Source: Aeromonas veronii
GTDB taxonomy: Bacteria; Pseudomonadota; Gammaproteobacteria; Enterobacterales; Aeromonadaceae
DNA length: 64,000 nucleotides
Assembly: GCA_041319085.1 (NCBI GenBank)
Contig: CP101033.1
Span: 1,700,501-1,764,500 of the forward strand
Direction: 5' to 3'
Position numbers and translations under genes: made by a program. The notes beneath the pieces are model-generated. The model worked only from the letters and a program-made list of their open reading frames with translations, ran no database searches and was not told where the DNA came from. Shown here one piece after another: positions 37,372 through 49,364 of the stretch. Positions within the stretch are counted from its first letter, which is position 1. Each line of letters opens with the position of its first letter.

Positions 37372-37842
37372 ATGAAGGCCATTATCCTGATAGTATCCAG
37401 CTTGCTCTGCTTTGTCACGGCGCCCGCCGGGGCGGAAGTTTACCAGCGCAATACCGCGCGGGCGGTCAATCAGGTGGTGTTTGGCCAGGTCGAAACGGTG
37501 CGCAATATAACCCAGCGCCAGATCCTGGAGTCCGAGCACTCTGGCTGGAAGACGCTGGGCGGAGCCGTGCTGGGCGGCCTGCTTGGCAACCAGTTTGGCG
37601 GCGGTCATGGTCGTGAAATCGCCACCGCCGTGGGGGCGCTCGCAGGGGCTGCGGCTGCCCAGCAATACCAGTCCGGGGGAACCGTGGTGGAAAACAAGCT
37701 GGTGGAGCTGCTGATCCGCAACGAGCAAAATGACCTTATCAACGTGATCCAGGATTATGATCCCGCCATGGTCTTTGCCAATGGGGACAAGGTGCGCATT
37801 CTCTATTTCGATGATGGGGTGCGGGTCGACAAGACTTACTGA
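37372..37842 (+). CDS. Glycine-zipper 2TM-domain secreted protein
   Basis: The 156-residue protein has a Sec signal peptide (MKAIILIVSSLLCFVTAPAGA). A Gly-zipper 2TM region follows (GGAVLGGLLGNQFGGGHGRE, then AVGALAGAAAA) as in SlyB/Rcs-type outer-membrane proteins. The C-terminal domain is beta-rich (VVENKLVELLIRNEQNDLIN). There is no lipobox Cys at the signal cleavage site, so it is probably not a lipoprotein. It likely sits in the outer membrane or periplasm. No partner can be named. Confidence 0.8.
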   Translation: MKAIILIVSSLLCFVTAPAGAEVYQRNTARAVNQVVFGQVETVRNITQRQILESEHSGWKTLGGAVLGGLLGNQFGGGHGREIATAVGALAGAAAAQQYQSGGTVVENKLVELLIRNEQNDLINVIQDYDPAMVFANGDKVRILYFDDGVRVDKTY

Positions 37843-37951
37843 GTTGCGACAGATATTGCTGATTGGGAGACTGTGGCAGGAAAGGAACCCGCAGACTCTC
37901 CTGCTGGAAAGTCTGTCGGGCGGTAATACACGGGACTGATGCCCTGAGGAT

Positions 37952-39199
37952 TCAGATAGCCGTCTCTTGAGAGACTATCTTGTCGCGACCGGTGTTCTTT
38001 GCCTGATAAAGTAGCCGATCCGCTTCGCTCAGCGCCTCGTCCATGGATACCCGCCCGACACTGATCACGCCGTAACTGGCGCGAACAAAGAGCGGGATCT
38101 CCGATGACAGGGGTTGCTGGCGCAGCTGCTGACGCAGCCCTTCAAGACGCTTGATCAACACGGGAACCGTACAGTGGGGCACCATCATGGCAAATTCTTC
38201 TCCGCCAAAGCGGGCGATCATGGCATCGGGGAAGAACTGGGTCAGTAGCCGGGTCAGATGGCAGAGCAGTTGATCGCCGATGGCATGACCCCAGTGATCG
38301 TTGACCTGCTTGAAGTGATCCACATCGAGCACACAGAGTGCGAGAGGCGTCTGCTGGCGCTGATGTTCTTCAAACCATTTTTGCCCTTCGTTGAACCAGT
38401 AGCGCCGGTTGTAGAGACCGGTCAGGTAGTCACGATTGGCTGACTCCTGAATGCGGTTGAACTGCTCGAGCGCCTCCAGATTGTGGCTAACCCGGCACTG
38501 CAGCTCTTCCGGCTCGAACGGCTGGTTGAGAAAGTCGTTGGCGCCCTGCTTGAGGTAGCGAGCAGAGAGACCGCGCTTGTCCGAGACCGAGATCCCGATA
38601 ATCGCCAGCTGCTGCTTGCTGTAACGCTCTCTCAGCATTCGCACCAGACTGATGCCATCGATATCCGGCATGTAGTAGTCGACCAGTACCAACCGAATGT
38701 CCGGGTGTTGTTCCAGCATCGCCATCGCTTCACGGGCATGACTGGCCTCGTGCACCTGCAACAGCTGTTTGCGCAACTGAGCCATGGTGCGGTGACGGGA
38801 GGTGCGTGAGTCATCGACTACCAGCACTTCGATGGACTGGTTGAGATAGAGGCGGTGCACCAGACTGACGGCATATTGCAGCGAGTGGCGCGAATCCTTC
38901 ATCACATAGTCCAGCACGCCGGTCTCCAGCCAGGCGGCACGTTTATCCTCGTTGATGTCGGCGGTGAGGATCACTACCGGCAAGCCTCGCTCCAGCAGCT
39001 CGTTGACCGCTTCGCCACGGGGGGCATCCGGCAAGGTCAAGTCCACCAGCGCGACCACATACGCCTCGCCCCGGCAGTGACGGGCGCCTTCGAGGGTATC
39101 GAAGGCGTCAATCTCGAGGCCAGTCTGCTGGGCTATGGCCTGAGTCAACATACGGCGAATAGTCAGGCTATCTTCGACAATCAATATCTTCTGTTTCAT
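37952..39199 (-). CDS. Two-receiver response regulator with GGDEF domain (diguanylate cyclase)
   Basis: The 415-residue cytosolic protein has REC1 (residues ~1-120: ILIVEDSLTI, VALVDLTLPDA), REC2 (~123-240: VLVVDDSRTS, LVLVDYYMPDIDG) and GGDEF (~255-412: DYLTGLYNRRYW, active site RFGGEEFAMMVP). This is a PleD-like layout. It should make c-di-GMP when phosphorylated. The usual inhibitory I-site RxxD before GGEEF is absent (PDAMIARF there). It is probably monocistronic; the trxB terminator lies before it. No kinase gene is adjacent. Confidence 0.9.
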   Translation of the reverse strand: MKQKILIVEDSLTIRRMLTQAIAQQTGLEIDAFDTLEGARHCRGEAYVVALVDLTLPDAPRGEAVNELLERGLPVVILTADINEDKRAAWLETGVLDYVMKDSRHSLQYAVSLVHRLYLNQSIEVLVVDDSRTSRHRTMAQLRKQLLQVHEASHAREAMAMLEQHPDIRLVLVDYYMPDIDGISLVRMLRERYSKQQLAIIGISVSDKRGLSARYLKQGANDFLNQPFEPEELQCRVSHNLEALEQFNRIQESANRDYLTGLYNRRYWFNEGQKWFEEHQRQQTPLALCVLDVDHFKQVNDHWGHAIGDQLLCHLTRLLTQFFPDAMIARFGGEEFAMMVPHCTVPVLIKRLEGLRQQLRQQPLSSEIPLFVRASYGVISVGRVSMDEALSEADRLLYQAKNTGRDKIVSQETAI

Positions 39200-39216
39200 T
39201 AGACTCCTTAAATGAG

Positions 39217-39243
39217 AAAAGGCATACCGACTGGTATGCCTTA
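39217..39243 (-). terminator. trxB terminator
   Basis: AAGGCATACC and GGTATGCCTT form the stem. On the minus strand TTTTCTCATTT follows. Confidence 0.8.
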
Positions 39244-39262
39244 TATCACATCTTGCGCGCGT

Positions 39263-40363
<1,101 letters not shown>

Positions 40364-40405
40364 TCACTCATACCGAGCTGGCGAAGGCCAGAAGGTCAGC
40401 GCAGA

Positions 40406-41521
40406 TCAGTTCAGCAGGGCCAGGGGATCCGTGTAGGCAAGGCCGTGTGCCACGGCGACTTCCTGGCAGGTGAGCTTGCCCTCCATTACATTGAGCCCGT
40501 GCAGCAGGTTGGGATCGCTCAGCAGTGCCTGACGATACCCTTGTTGAGCCAGCTTGATGATAAAGGGGAGGGTGGCATTGTTGAGCGCTACGGTCGAGGT
40601 GCGGGCCACCGCCCCCGGCATATTGGCGACACAGTAGTGCACTACTTCATCGACGATAAAAGTAGGATCTTCATGGGTGGTGGCGTGGGAGGTTTCCACA
40701 CAACCGCCCTGATCGATCGCCACATCGACGATGGCAGAGCCCGGCTTCATGCGCGCAATATGGGCACGGCTGACAAGTTTTGGCGCAGTGGCACCCGGTA
40801 CCAGCACGCCGCCGATGACCAGATCGGCCGCCAGCAGATGGCGCTCCAGCGTCTCGCTGTTGGAGTAGACCACCTTGGCTGCTCCATGGAACTCGTTATC
40901 GAGACGGCGCAGGGTATCGACGTTGTTGTCGAGGATGGTGACATCCGCACGCAGGCCAATGGCCATGCGGGCCGCATTGGAGCCAACCACACCGCCACCG
41001 ATGATCACCACCTTGGCTGGCTCGACACCGGGTACGCCACCGAGCAGCACCCCACTCCCGCCGCGTGATTTCTCCAGCGCCTGGGCACCCGCCTGAATAG
41101 ACATGCGTCCGGCCACTTCCGACATGGGGGCCAGCAGCGGCAGGCCGCCACGACCGTCGGTGACGGTTTCATAGGCGATGCAGATGGCGCCGCTTTGCAG
41201 CAGGGCTTCGGTCTGGGGCAAGTCTGGCGCCAGATGCAGATAGGTGAACAGGGTTTGACCCGGACGCAGCATGGCACATTCGACAGGCTGAGGTTCCTTG
41301 ACCTTGACGATCATCTCGGCTTTGGCGAAAACCTCTGCGGCAGAGGCCAAAATTTCGGCGCCAACAGCGATATAATCTGCATCGCTGAAGCCAATGCCGT
41401 TTCCGGCACCGCTTTGGACGAAAACAGTATGGTTTCGTGCTGTCAGTTCACGTACACTGGCCGGAACCATGCCTACGCGGTATTCATGGTTTTTTATCTC
41501 TTTAGGTACACCGATAATCAT
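40406..41521 (-). CDS. ald: Alanine dehydrogenase
   Basis: The 371-residue NAD-dependent enzyme interconverts L-alanine and pyruvate plus ammonia. Family motifs are intact: [27 protein letters not shown] (catalytic Lys), FTYLHLAPD (catalytic His), and the NAD fold [19 protein letters not shown]. Near the end is [20 protein letters not shown]. It diverges from lrp over a 150-base gap. In many bacteria Lrp-type regulators activate neighbouring ald in response to alanine, so local regulation is plausible. Confidence 0.96.
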   Translation of the reverse strand: MIIGVPKEIKNHEYRVGMVPASVRELTARNHTVFVQSGAGNGIGFSDADYIAVGAEILASAAEVFAKAEMIVKVKEPQPVECAMLRPGQTLFTYLHLAPDLPQTEALLQSGAICIAYETVTDGRGGLPLLAPMSEVAGRMSIQAGAQALEKSRGGSGVLLGGVPGVEPAKVVIIGGGVVGSNAARMAIGLRADVTILDNNVDTLRRLDNEFHGAAKVVYSNSETLERHLLAADLVIGGVLVPGATAPKLVSRAHIARMKPGSAIVDVAIDQGGCVETSHATTHEDPTFIVDEVVHYCVANMPGAVARTSTVALNNATLPFIIKLAQQGYRQALLSDPNLLHGLNVMEGKLTCQEVAVAHGLAYTDPLALLN

Positions 41522-41671
41522 GCTATCCCTCGTCTATAGATTGGTGTTTCATGTTGCCAAAATGTTGATCAACATTTGCGCCTAGTATATTCAGGTATTG
41601 ACAGGATTTGTGACCATAATTATAAAACGACTGGTGATTCTTACCAAAAAATAGCCAAAGGATGGAATAAA

Positions 41672-42163
41672 ATGATGGAAGCTAAGAGTCGGCTAAAGGA
41701 TTTGGACAGGATTGACCGCAACATTCTCAATGAACTGCAAAAGGATGGCAGGATTTCGAATGTTGAGTTGTCCAAACGGGTTGGCCTGAGTCCTACACCG
41801 TGTCTGGAACGGGTCCGTCGCCTCGAGCGACAAGGTTATATCGAAGGATATGCCGCTATTCTAAACCCTCATTATCTGGACGCATCTCTGTTGGTGTTTG
41901 TAGAGATAACCCTCAATCGCGGGGCGCCTGATGTGTTTGAACAGTTCAACAAGGCTGTCCAGGTGCTCGAAGAGATCCAGGAGTGTCATCTGGTCTCCGG
42001 TGACTTCGACTATCTGCTCAAGACCCGAGTCAGCGACATGTCGGCTTACCGCCGTCTGTTGGGGGAAACCCTGCTGCGTCTGCCCGGTGTCAACGACACC
42101 CGCACTTACGTGGTGATGGAAGAGGTCAAGCAGAGTAGTCGTCTGGTGATCAGCACCCGATAA
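41672..42163 (+). CDS. lrp: Leucine-responsive regulatory protein
   Basis: The 163-residue protein is nearly the same as E. coli Lrp. The N-terminal HTH (DRIDRNILNELQKDGRISNV, SKRVGLSPTPCLERVRRLER) is followed by the RAM ligand-binding domain ending in TRTYVVMEEVKQSSRLVIST. The start is ATG 41672 or ATG 41675; GGATGG lies upstream. It is a global regulator of amino-acid metabolism. It diverges from ald and precedes ftsK. Confidence 0.97.
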   Translation: MMEAKSRLKDLDRIDRNILNELQKDGRISNVELSKRVGLSPTPCLERVRRLERQGYIEGYAAILNPHYLDASLLVFVEITLNRGAPDVFEQFNKAVQVLEEIQECHLVSGDFDYLLKTRVSDMSAYRRLLGETLLRLPGVNDTRTYVVMEEVKQSSRLVISTR

Positions 42164-42214
42164 CGCAGGTTATGCCGTGGTATCTTTTTTCATATGGGAC
42201 ACCATGACAGTCAG

Positions 42215-42246
42215 AAACGAGCGGCTGGTCCGCTCGTTTCTTCTTG
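42215..42246 (+). terminator. lrp terminator
   Basis: AAACGAGCGG, CTGGT, CCGCTCGTTT, then CTTCTTGT. Confidence 0.8.
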
Positions 42247-42288
42247 TAAAGATAATTGCAAATATGGCCCCGTCCCATCAGGCTCTGG

Positions 42289-42318
42289 CTGACAATCGAT
42301 GGGCTTTTCGGGGATACT
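42289..42318 (+). promoter_or_regulatory. Candidate ftsK promoter
   Basis: CTGACA (42289-42294), 18 bases, GATACT (42313-42318), about 27 bases before the ftsK start. Confidence 0.45.
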
Positions 42319-42344
42319 AGGCCCCCTTATTTTCCCTGCATTAC

Positions 42345-44885
42345 ATGTTTTCAGAAAGGAGCCGGAGTTTGGCCGATAAAAAGCTGTTTACTCCTTTATC
42401 AGGTACACAACGGATCTTCGAAGCCGTCTTGGTCGCCATCACTCTGATGGCGGCTTATCTTCTGCTTGCCCTGTTGTCCTATCATCCCGCTGATCCCGGC
42501 TGGTCCCAGACCTCCTGGCAAGGGGAGGTGAATAACCTCGCCGGTAGTGCCGGCGCCTGGCTCGCCGATATCACCATGTTTACCTTTGGTGCTTTCTCCT
42601 ATCTGGTGCCGCCGCTGACGGTACTGCTGGGCTGGAGTCTGTTCTGGCGCCCGAGCCGTCTGCTCGATGTGGATTACCTTACCCTGGGGGTGCGGATCAT
42701 CGGCTTTATCCTGACCGTGCTCGGCATGTCGGCCATTGCCAGCATGAACTTCAACGACATGCAGAACTTCTCCGCCGGTGGCCTGGTGGGGGATGTAATA
42801 GCCTCAGCCGTAGTACCACTGTTTGGCGGCGTTGGGGCCAACCTGATGCTGCTCTGCTTCGTGGCAACCGGCATCACCCTGTTTACCGGCTGGTCCTGGC
42901 TGACCATCGTCGAGCAGATCGGCGCGGCCTGTACCGGTTCGGTCAGCGCTGTTTACCACTTCCCGACCACCCTCGGCCGCTGGCTGACCGGTGGCTGGCG
43001 TCAACCCCGCAACGAGGGGCCGGATCCCTTGCTGGAAGGCGGGGTAGGGGCCATCGCGTTTGATGACGAGGAAGATGAGGCTCACACCAGCTGGACTCGC
43101 CGACCCAAGGCCAAGAATCAGCAGGCCGCCGCCGAAGAGTGGCTGCCGGAACTCGACGACGATACCTTCGAATTTGATCCCAAGTTTGATGATGAAGATG
43201 ACGAGCCGGCTCCGGCTGCCAAGCCCAAACGTGCGGTGGCGGCTGCCAATGGTCGCCGTCAGCCGGTGTTGGCTGTGGCCGATGACGATGATGAGGACGA
43301 TCTGGATCTGCCCTGGGCCGAGGGTGACGATGAGGTCGCCGCGCCGGTTGCCGTTGCACCGACCAAGCCCAAGCGTCGTCCGCTATCTACGCTGCCGCCG
43401 TTGCCGAGCATCGAGCTGCTGGACAGGCCGCCTGCCAAGACCCAGATGATGAGCAAAGATGAGCTGGATCGCATGGGCCGGCTGGTGGAAGCGAAACTGG
43501 CCGACTACAACGTGCAGGCCAAGGTGGTCGGCGTCTATCCGGGCCCGGTCATTACCCGTTTCGAGCTGGATCTGGCGCCGGGTATGAAGGCGAGCAAGAT
43601 CACCAACCTCTCTCGCGATCTGGCCCGTTCCCTCTCTGCCAGCAGCGTGCGGGTGGTCGAGGTGATCCCTGGCAAGACCTTCGTCGGGATTGAGCTGCCC
43701 AACCGGGTGCGCCAGACCGTGTATTTGCGCGAGACCCTCGACTGCGATGCCTTCCGCGATAGCCGCAACCCGCTCACCATGGGGCTGGGTCAGGATATCG
43801 CCGGGGAGCCCGTGGTGGTGAACCTGGCCAAGATGCCGCACCTGCTGGTGGCCGGTACCACAGGTTCCGGTAAGTCGGTGGGGGTGAACACCATGATCAT
43901 CTCGATGCTCTACAAGTCGTCCCCCGATGACCTGCGCTTCATCATGATCGACCCCAAGATGCTGGAGCTGTCGGTCTACGAAGGGATCCCGCACCTCCTG
44001 ACCGAGGTGGTGACCGACATGAAGGACGCCGCCAACGCCCTGCGCTGGTGCGTGGGCGAGATGGAGCGTCGTTACAAACTGATGTCGGCGGTCGGGGTGC
44101 GCAACCTCAAGGGTTACAACGACAAGGTGCTGGCCGCCATCGAGGCTGGTGAGCCGCTGCGCGATCCGCTGTGGCGTCCTGGTGACTCCATGGATCAGAT
44201 GCCGCCGGAGCTGGAGAAACTGCCCCATATCGTGGTGGTGGTGGACGAATTTGCCGACATGATGATGATCGTCGGCAAGAAGGTGGAGGAGCTGATTGCC
44301 CGTATCGCCCAGAAGGCGCGGGCGGCCGGTATTCACTTGATCCTCGCGACCCAGCGTCCGTCGGTGGATGTGATTACCGGCCTTATCAAGGCCAACATCC
44401 CGACCCGGATCTCGTTCCAGGTATCGAGCAAGATCGATTCCCGTACCATCATCGATCAGGGCGGTGCCGAATCCCTGCTCGGCATGGGTGACATGCTCTA
44501 CATGCCGGCCGGTACCTCCAACCCGACTCGGGTGCACGGCGCGTTCGTCGATGACCACGAAGTGCACAAGGTGGTGGCGGACTGGAAACTGCGTGGCGAG
44601 CCGAACTACATCGAGGAGATCCTCTCCGGTGAATCCGGCAGCGAGGGCGGCAGCGGCGAATATGGCGGCGGTGGCGATGAAGAGCTCGATCCCCTGTTCG
44701 ACGAAGCGGTCGCCTTTGTGGTGGAGTCCCGTCGTGGCTCGACCTCCAGCGTTCAGCGCAAGTTCAAGATTGGTTACAACCGGGCAGCCCGTCTCATCGA
44801 GCAGATGGAGGATCAGGGCATCGTCAGCTCACCGGGTGGCAATGGTCAGCGCGACGTGCTGGCGCCGCCGCCAGTGCGGGACTAA
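42345..44885 (+). CDS. ftsK: DNA translocase FtsK
   Basis: The 846-residue divisome protein has four N-terminal transmembrane helices (to about residue 190) and an acidic Pro/Ala-rich linker (~225-345). The RecA-like motor has Walker [13 protein letters not shown], Walker [15 protein letters not shown] and [20 protein letters not shown]. The gamma winged-helix domain ([20 protein letters not shown]) reads KOPS sites. The linker is much shorter than in E. coli (1329 residues), as in many related species. It clears chromosome dimers at the septum. The start could instead be TTG 42369. Confidence 0.96.
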   Translation: MFSERSRSLADKKLFTPLSGTQRIFEAVLVAITLMAAYLLLALLSYHPADPGWSQTSWQGEVNNLAGSAGAWLADITMFTFGAFSYLVPPLTVLLGWSLFWRPSRLLDVDYLTLGVRIIGFILTVLGMSAIASMNFNDMQNFSAGGLVGDVIASAVVPLFGGVGANLMLLCFVATGITLFTGWSWLTIVEQIGAACTGSVSAVYHFPTTLGRWLTGGWRQPRNEGPDPLLEGGVGAIAFDDEEDEAHTSWTRRPKAKNQQAAAEEWLPELDDDTFEFDPKFDDEDDEPAPAAKPKRAVAAANGRRQPVLAVADDDDEDDLDLPWAEGDDEVAAPVAVAPTKPKRRPLSTLPPLPSIELLDRPPAKTQMMSKDELDRMGRLVEAKLADYNVQAKVVGVYPGPVITRFELDLAPGMKASKITNLSRDLARSLSASSVRVVEVIPGKTFVGIELPNRVRQTVYLRETLDCDAFRDSRNPLTMGLGQDIAGEPVVVNLAKMPHLLVAGTTGSGKSVGVNTMIISMLYKSSPDDLRFIMIDPKMLELSVYEGIPHLLTEVVTDMKDAANALRWCVGEMERRYKLMSAVGVRNLKGYNDKVLAAIEAGEPLRDPLWRPGDSMDQMPPELEKLPHIVVVVDEFADMMMIVGKKVEELIARIAQKARAAGIHLILATQRPSVDVITGLIKANIPTRISFQVSSKIDSRTIIDQGGAESLLGMGDMLYMPAGTSNPTRVHGAFVDDHEVHKVVADWKLRGEPNYIEEILSGESGSEGGSGEYGGGGDEELDPLFDEAVAFVVESRRGSTSSVQRKFKIGYNRAARLIEQMEDQGIVSSPGGNGQRDVLAPPPVRD

Positions 44886-44909
44886 GCCTCACCGCATCAT
44901 ACAATCCCT

Positions 44910-44938
44910 GGCCATGCCCTTTGCGGGCATGGCCTTTT
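44910..44938 (+). terminator. Stem-loop between ftsK and lolA
   Basis: GGCCATGCCC, TTTGC, GGGCATGGCC, TTTT. It lies 16 bases before lolA and may be a terminator or attenuator. Confidence 0.7.
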
Positions 44939-44953
44939 ATCGAGAGCGTCTTT

Positions 44954-45574
44954 ATGAAAAGCGTGATGAAAAAACAACTGTTGATGGGTACCGTGCTGCT
45001 GATGGCCAGCAGCCAGGTGTGGGCTGATGCGGCCAACGATCTCAAACAGAAGCTGGCGGGGGTGAGCCTCTTCTCCGCCAAGTTTGCCCAGACCGTCTAT
45101 GACAGCAAGGGCAAGGAGCTGCAAAAGGCCAGCGGCTCCCTGCTGGTGCAGCGGCCAAACCGTTTCAACTGGCACACCACCTCGCCGGACGAGAGCCTGA
45201 TCGTGGCCGATGGCAAGGATGTCTGGGTCTATGATCCCTTCGTCGAGCAGGTGACCGCCCTCAAGATGAAGGATGCGGTGCTCAACACCCCCTTCGTGCT
45301 GATCGCCGGCAACGACAACAGCCTCTGGAAGAACTATGACGTGACCCAGCAGGGAGATGTTTACACCGTGACCAGCCGTAATCAGGATGAGTTGATCGCC
45401 TCCTTCCGCATCACCTTCGACAGGCAGAACAACATCAGCCGCTTCGATGTGAAAGAGACACAAGGGCAGTGGAGTGAATTCACCCTGAGCAGCTTTAACC
45501 GCAAGCCGGTGCTCGAGGGCAACGAATTTGTTTTCAAGATCCCCAAGGGGGTTGAGCTGGACGACCAGCGCTAA
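44954..45574 (+). CDS. lolA: Outer-membrane lipoprotein carrier protein LolA
   Basis: The 206-residue periplasmic chaperone has a signal peptide ([20 protein letters not shown]) and the LolA half-barrel ([47 protein letters not shown]). It ferries lipoproteins from LolCDE to LolB. ATG 44954 is chosen; the frame is open to 44921. Its TAA stop overlaps the ATG of a short reading frame (TAATG), which begins the chain leading to rarA. Confidence 0.95.
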   Translation: MKSVMKKQLLMGTVLLMASSQVWADAANDLKQKLAGVSLFSAKFAQTVYDSKGKELQKASGSLLVQRPNRFNWHTTSPDESLIVADGKDVWVYDPFVEQVTALKMKDAVLNTPFVLIAGNDNSLWKNYDVTQQGDVYTVTSRNQDELIASFRITFDRQNNISRFDVKETQGQWSEFTLSSFNRKPVLEGNEFVFKIPKGVELDDQR

Positions 45575-45654
45575 TGAGCTGGCTGTCGTTGGATTGCTCG
45601 TCACTGCGCCAGTCAAAGGCGAGTGGCGTGACGCTGGGTGGTCAATACAGATGA
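45574..45654 (+). CDS. Mini-ORF 1, copy of the rarA N-terminus
   Basis: This 26-codon frame starts [13 protein letters not shown] and ends GGQYR. Its first codons resemble the start of RarA ([14 protein letters not shown]). Its ATG overlaps the lolA stop (TAATG) and its TGA overlaps the ATG of mini-ORF 2 (ATGA). It arose from a 77-bp duplication. Whether the peptide is made is unknown, but overlap coupling makes it plausible. Confidence 0.45.
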   Translation: MSWLSLDCSSLRQSKASGVTLGGQYR

Positions 45655-45731
45655 GCAATCTCTTGTTGGATTTCTCATCGGACCGTTTTTCCATGGCGGT
45701 ATCCGTGATACTGAACGGTCAATACAGATGA
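45651..45731 (+). CDS. Mini-ORF 2, copy of the rarA N-terminus
   Basis: This 26-codon frame starts [11 protein letters not shown] and ends NGQYR. It is closer to RarA than mini-ORF 1. Its ATG overlaps the stop of mini-ORF 1 and its TGA (45729-45731) overlaps the rarA ATG (45728-45730) as ATGA. No Shine-Dalgarno sequence precedes any of the three ATGs, consistent with termination-reinitiation. Confidence 0.45.
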   Translation: MSNLLLDFSSDRFSMAVSVILNGQYR

Positions 45732-47065
45732 GTAACTTGTCGCTGGATTTCTCATCGGACTTTCGTCCGCTGGCGGCCCGGATGCGGCCGCAAAACCTCG
45801 ATCAGTATATCGGTCAGCAACATATCCTGGCGGCTGACAAGCCCTTGCGTAAAGCCATTCTGGCGGGGCACTGTCACTCGATGATCCTGTGGGGGCCACC
45901 CGGTACTGGCAAGACTACGCTGGCGGAGCTGATGGCGCATTATTGCCAGGCGGAGGTGGAGCGGCTCTCTGCGGTCACCTCCGGCATCAAGGAGATCCGC
46001 GCCGCCATCGACAAGGCGAAGGAGAACAGCTGGCGCGGGGTGCGTACCATCCTGTTTGTGGATGAGGTGCACCGCTTCAACAAGAGCCAGCAGGATGTGT
46101 TCCTCCCTCACATCGAAGATGGCACCATCACCTTTATCGGTGCCACCACTGAAAACCCCTCGTTCGAACTCAACAACGCACTGCTCTCCCGAGCCAGGGT
46201 CTATCTGCTCAAGCGGCTGGAAGAGAGCGACATCCTCGCCATGATCGATCAGGCGATGACCGATCCCCGTGGTCTCAATGATCCGGCGCTCACCTTCGCC
46301 CCCGGCATCAAAGAGGCGCTGGCCAAGGCGGTGGATGGGGACGGGCGCAAATCCCTCAACTATCTGGAGCTGTTGGCCGACATGGCCGAAACCGACAGTG
46401 CAGGGGCGCGGGTGATCGACAGTGCCCTGCTCGCCGCCGTGGTGGGAGAGCATGTGGCCCGCTTCGACAAGGGGGGCGATCACTTCTATGACCTCATCTC
46501 GGCGGTGCACAAATCCATTCGCGGTTCGGCGCCGGATGCAGCGCTCTACTGGTATGCCCGCATGGTGAGCGCCGGTTGCGATCCGCTCTATATTGCCCGT
46601 CGCCTGTTGGCGATTGCCTCGGAAGATGTGGGCAATGCCGATCCTCGCGCCATGCAGGTCGCCCTGTCGGCCTGGGATTGCTTCCATCGGATCGGCCCGG
46701 CGGAAGGGGAGCGGGCCATCGCGCAGGCGATCGTCTATCTCGCCTGCGCCCCGAAAAGCAATGCAGTCTATACCGCCTGGAAGGCAGCGCTCCATGATGC
46801 CAAACACCTCCCTGACTTCGAGGTGCCGGTGCACCTGCGCAATGCACCGACCAAACTGATGAGCGATCTGGGCTATGGCGCAGAGTATCGCTATGCCCAT
46901 GACGAGCCGGGCGCCTATGCCGCAGGCGAGCAGTATTTCCCGCCCGAGCTTGCCGGCAAGCAGTACTACCAACCCACCGATCGCGGCCTTGAAAAGCAGA
47001 TCGGCCAGAAGCTCGATTATCTCCATGAGCTGGACCGGCAGAGTCCGCAGCAACGGGGTAAATAG
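45728..47065 (+). CDS. rarA: Replication-associated recombination protein A (MgsA/RarA)
   Basis: The 445-residue AAA+ ATPase starts [20 protein letters not shown]. It has Walker A ([14 protein letters not shown]), Walker B ([15 protein letters not shown]), sensor 1 ([12 protein letters not shown]) and the C-terminal tetramerisation region ([19 protein letters not shown]). It acts at stalled forks and belongs to the WRNIP1 family. It follows lolA as in E. coli, but here through two overlapping mini-ORFs. The frame is open to 45638 only because of the 5' repeats. No good ribosome binding site is present at 45728. Confidence 0.95.
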   Translation: MSNLSLDFSSDFRPLAARMRPQNLDQYIGQQHILAADKPLRKAILAGHCHSMILWGPPGTGKTTLAELMAHYCQAEVERLSAVTSGIKEIRAAIDKAKENSWRGVRTILFVDEVHRFNKSQQDVFLPHIEDGTITFIGATTENPSFELNNALLSRARVYLLKRLEESDILAMIDQAMTDPRGLNDPALTFAPGIKEALAKAVDGDGRKSLNYLELLADMAETDSAGARVIDSALLAAVVGEHVARFDKGGDHFYDLISAVHKSIRGSAPDAALYWYARMVSAGCDPLYIARRLLAIASEDVGNADPRAMQVALSAWDCFHRIGPAEGERAIAQAIVYLACAPKSNAVYTAWKAALHDAKHLPDFEVPVHLRNAPTKLMSDLGYGAEYRYAHDEPGAYAAGEQYFPPELAGKQYYQPTDRGLEKQIGQKLDYLHELDRQSPQQRGK

Positions 47066-48667
<1,602 letters not shown>

Positions 48668-48683
48668 GCGGTCGTTGCAGACG

Positions 48684-48712
48684 ACAACGCCATGGCATTG
48701 CCATGGCGTTGT
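48684..48712 (+). terminator. Hairpin after serS
   Basis: ACAACGCCATGGC, ATT, GCCATGGCGTTGT: a perfect 13-bp stem without a T-run. Confidence 0.55.
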
Positions 48713-48802
48713 GCATTCTGGCGCCGGTCAACCGTGTTAGTACTGAAAAAATTCGGCTTTTCGGCGCCGCGTTGAACAGTTAACACATTTTTATCAAGCA
48801 AT

Positions 48803-48818
48803 GCGCAATCGTTTTTGT
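48803..48818 (+). promoter_or_regulatory. PurR-like operator upstream of cvpA-purF
   Basis: GCGCAATCGTTTTTGT matches the PurR box ACGCAAACGTTTTCGT at 13 of 16 positions. It lies 37 bases before cvpA, where E. coli also has a PurR site. Confidence 0.65.
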
Positions 48819-48854
48819 TAGACTGCGCCGCAATTTCGCAGGACATCTTTTTCT

Positions 48855-49343
48855 ATGGTCTGGATTGATTACGCCATCATTGGCATCGTCGGTTTTTCTG
48901 CTCTCATCAGCCTGGTGCGCGGCTTCGTCAAGGAGGCCATGTCTCTTGTCACCTGGTTTATCGCCTTCTTTATTGCCAGCCATTTTTATCCCGATCTCGC
49001 CGTCTATTTCACCTCGTTCTCCGATGCGCTGGTGCGCAACGGTCTGGCCATCGCCGCGCTGTTTGTGGCGACCCTGATCCTCGGCAGCGTGGTCAACTAT
49101 GTAGTGGGCCTGTTGGTGGACAAGACGGGTCTCTCCGGTACCGATCGGGTGCTGGGGGTCTGCTTCGGTGCAATTCGCGGGGTGCTGATCGTCAGTGCCC
49201 TGCTTTTTTTCATGGATACCTTCACCAGCCTCTCCCAGAGCGACTGGTGGGTGGCGTCCAAGCTGGTGCCGGAGTTCAAGCCGGTGATCCAGTGGTTTTT
49301 CGGGTTCATGTTGAACTCATCCAGTTTTCTTAAACAGGTATAG
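48855..49343 (+). CDS. cvpA: CvpA family membrane protein
   Basis: The 162-residue protein has four predicted transmembrane helices (starting MVWIDYAIIGIVGFSALISL) and the family segments LVRGFVKEAMSLVTW and GTDRVLGVCFGAIRGVLIVS. CvpA is needed for colicin V production and supports envelope tolerance. It precedes purF by 21 bases as in E. coli and is likely under PurR through the operator upstream. Confidence 0.94.
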   Translation: MVWIDYAIIGIVGFSALISLVRGFVKEAMSLVTWFIAFFIASHFYPDLAVYFTSFSDALVRNGLAIAALFVATLILGSVVNYVVGLLVDKTGLSGTDRVLGVCFGAIRGVLIVSALLFFMDTFTSLSQSDWWVASKLVPEFKPVIQWFFGFMLNSSSFLKQV

Positions 49344-49364
49344 TGACTTCGAGGTAGCAAAGAC

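Larger units (their letters stand above)
45574..45804 (+). repeat. 77-bp degenerate triplication of the rarA 5' end
   Basis: Three ATG codons at 45574, 45651 and 45728 are exactly 77 bases apart, each followed by related sequence. TGGATTTCTCATCGGAC is identical in copies 2 and 3. GGTCAATACAGATGAG is identical at the joins 1/2 and 2/3. Copy 3 is the real rarA start. Confidence 0.8.

Noticed and set aside
43383..44567. 394-codon minus-strand frame inside ftsK
   Set aside because: His/Gly-rich low-quality translation opposite the FtsK motor; no start signal.
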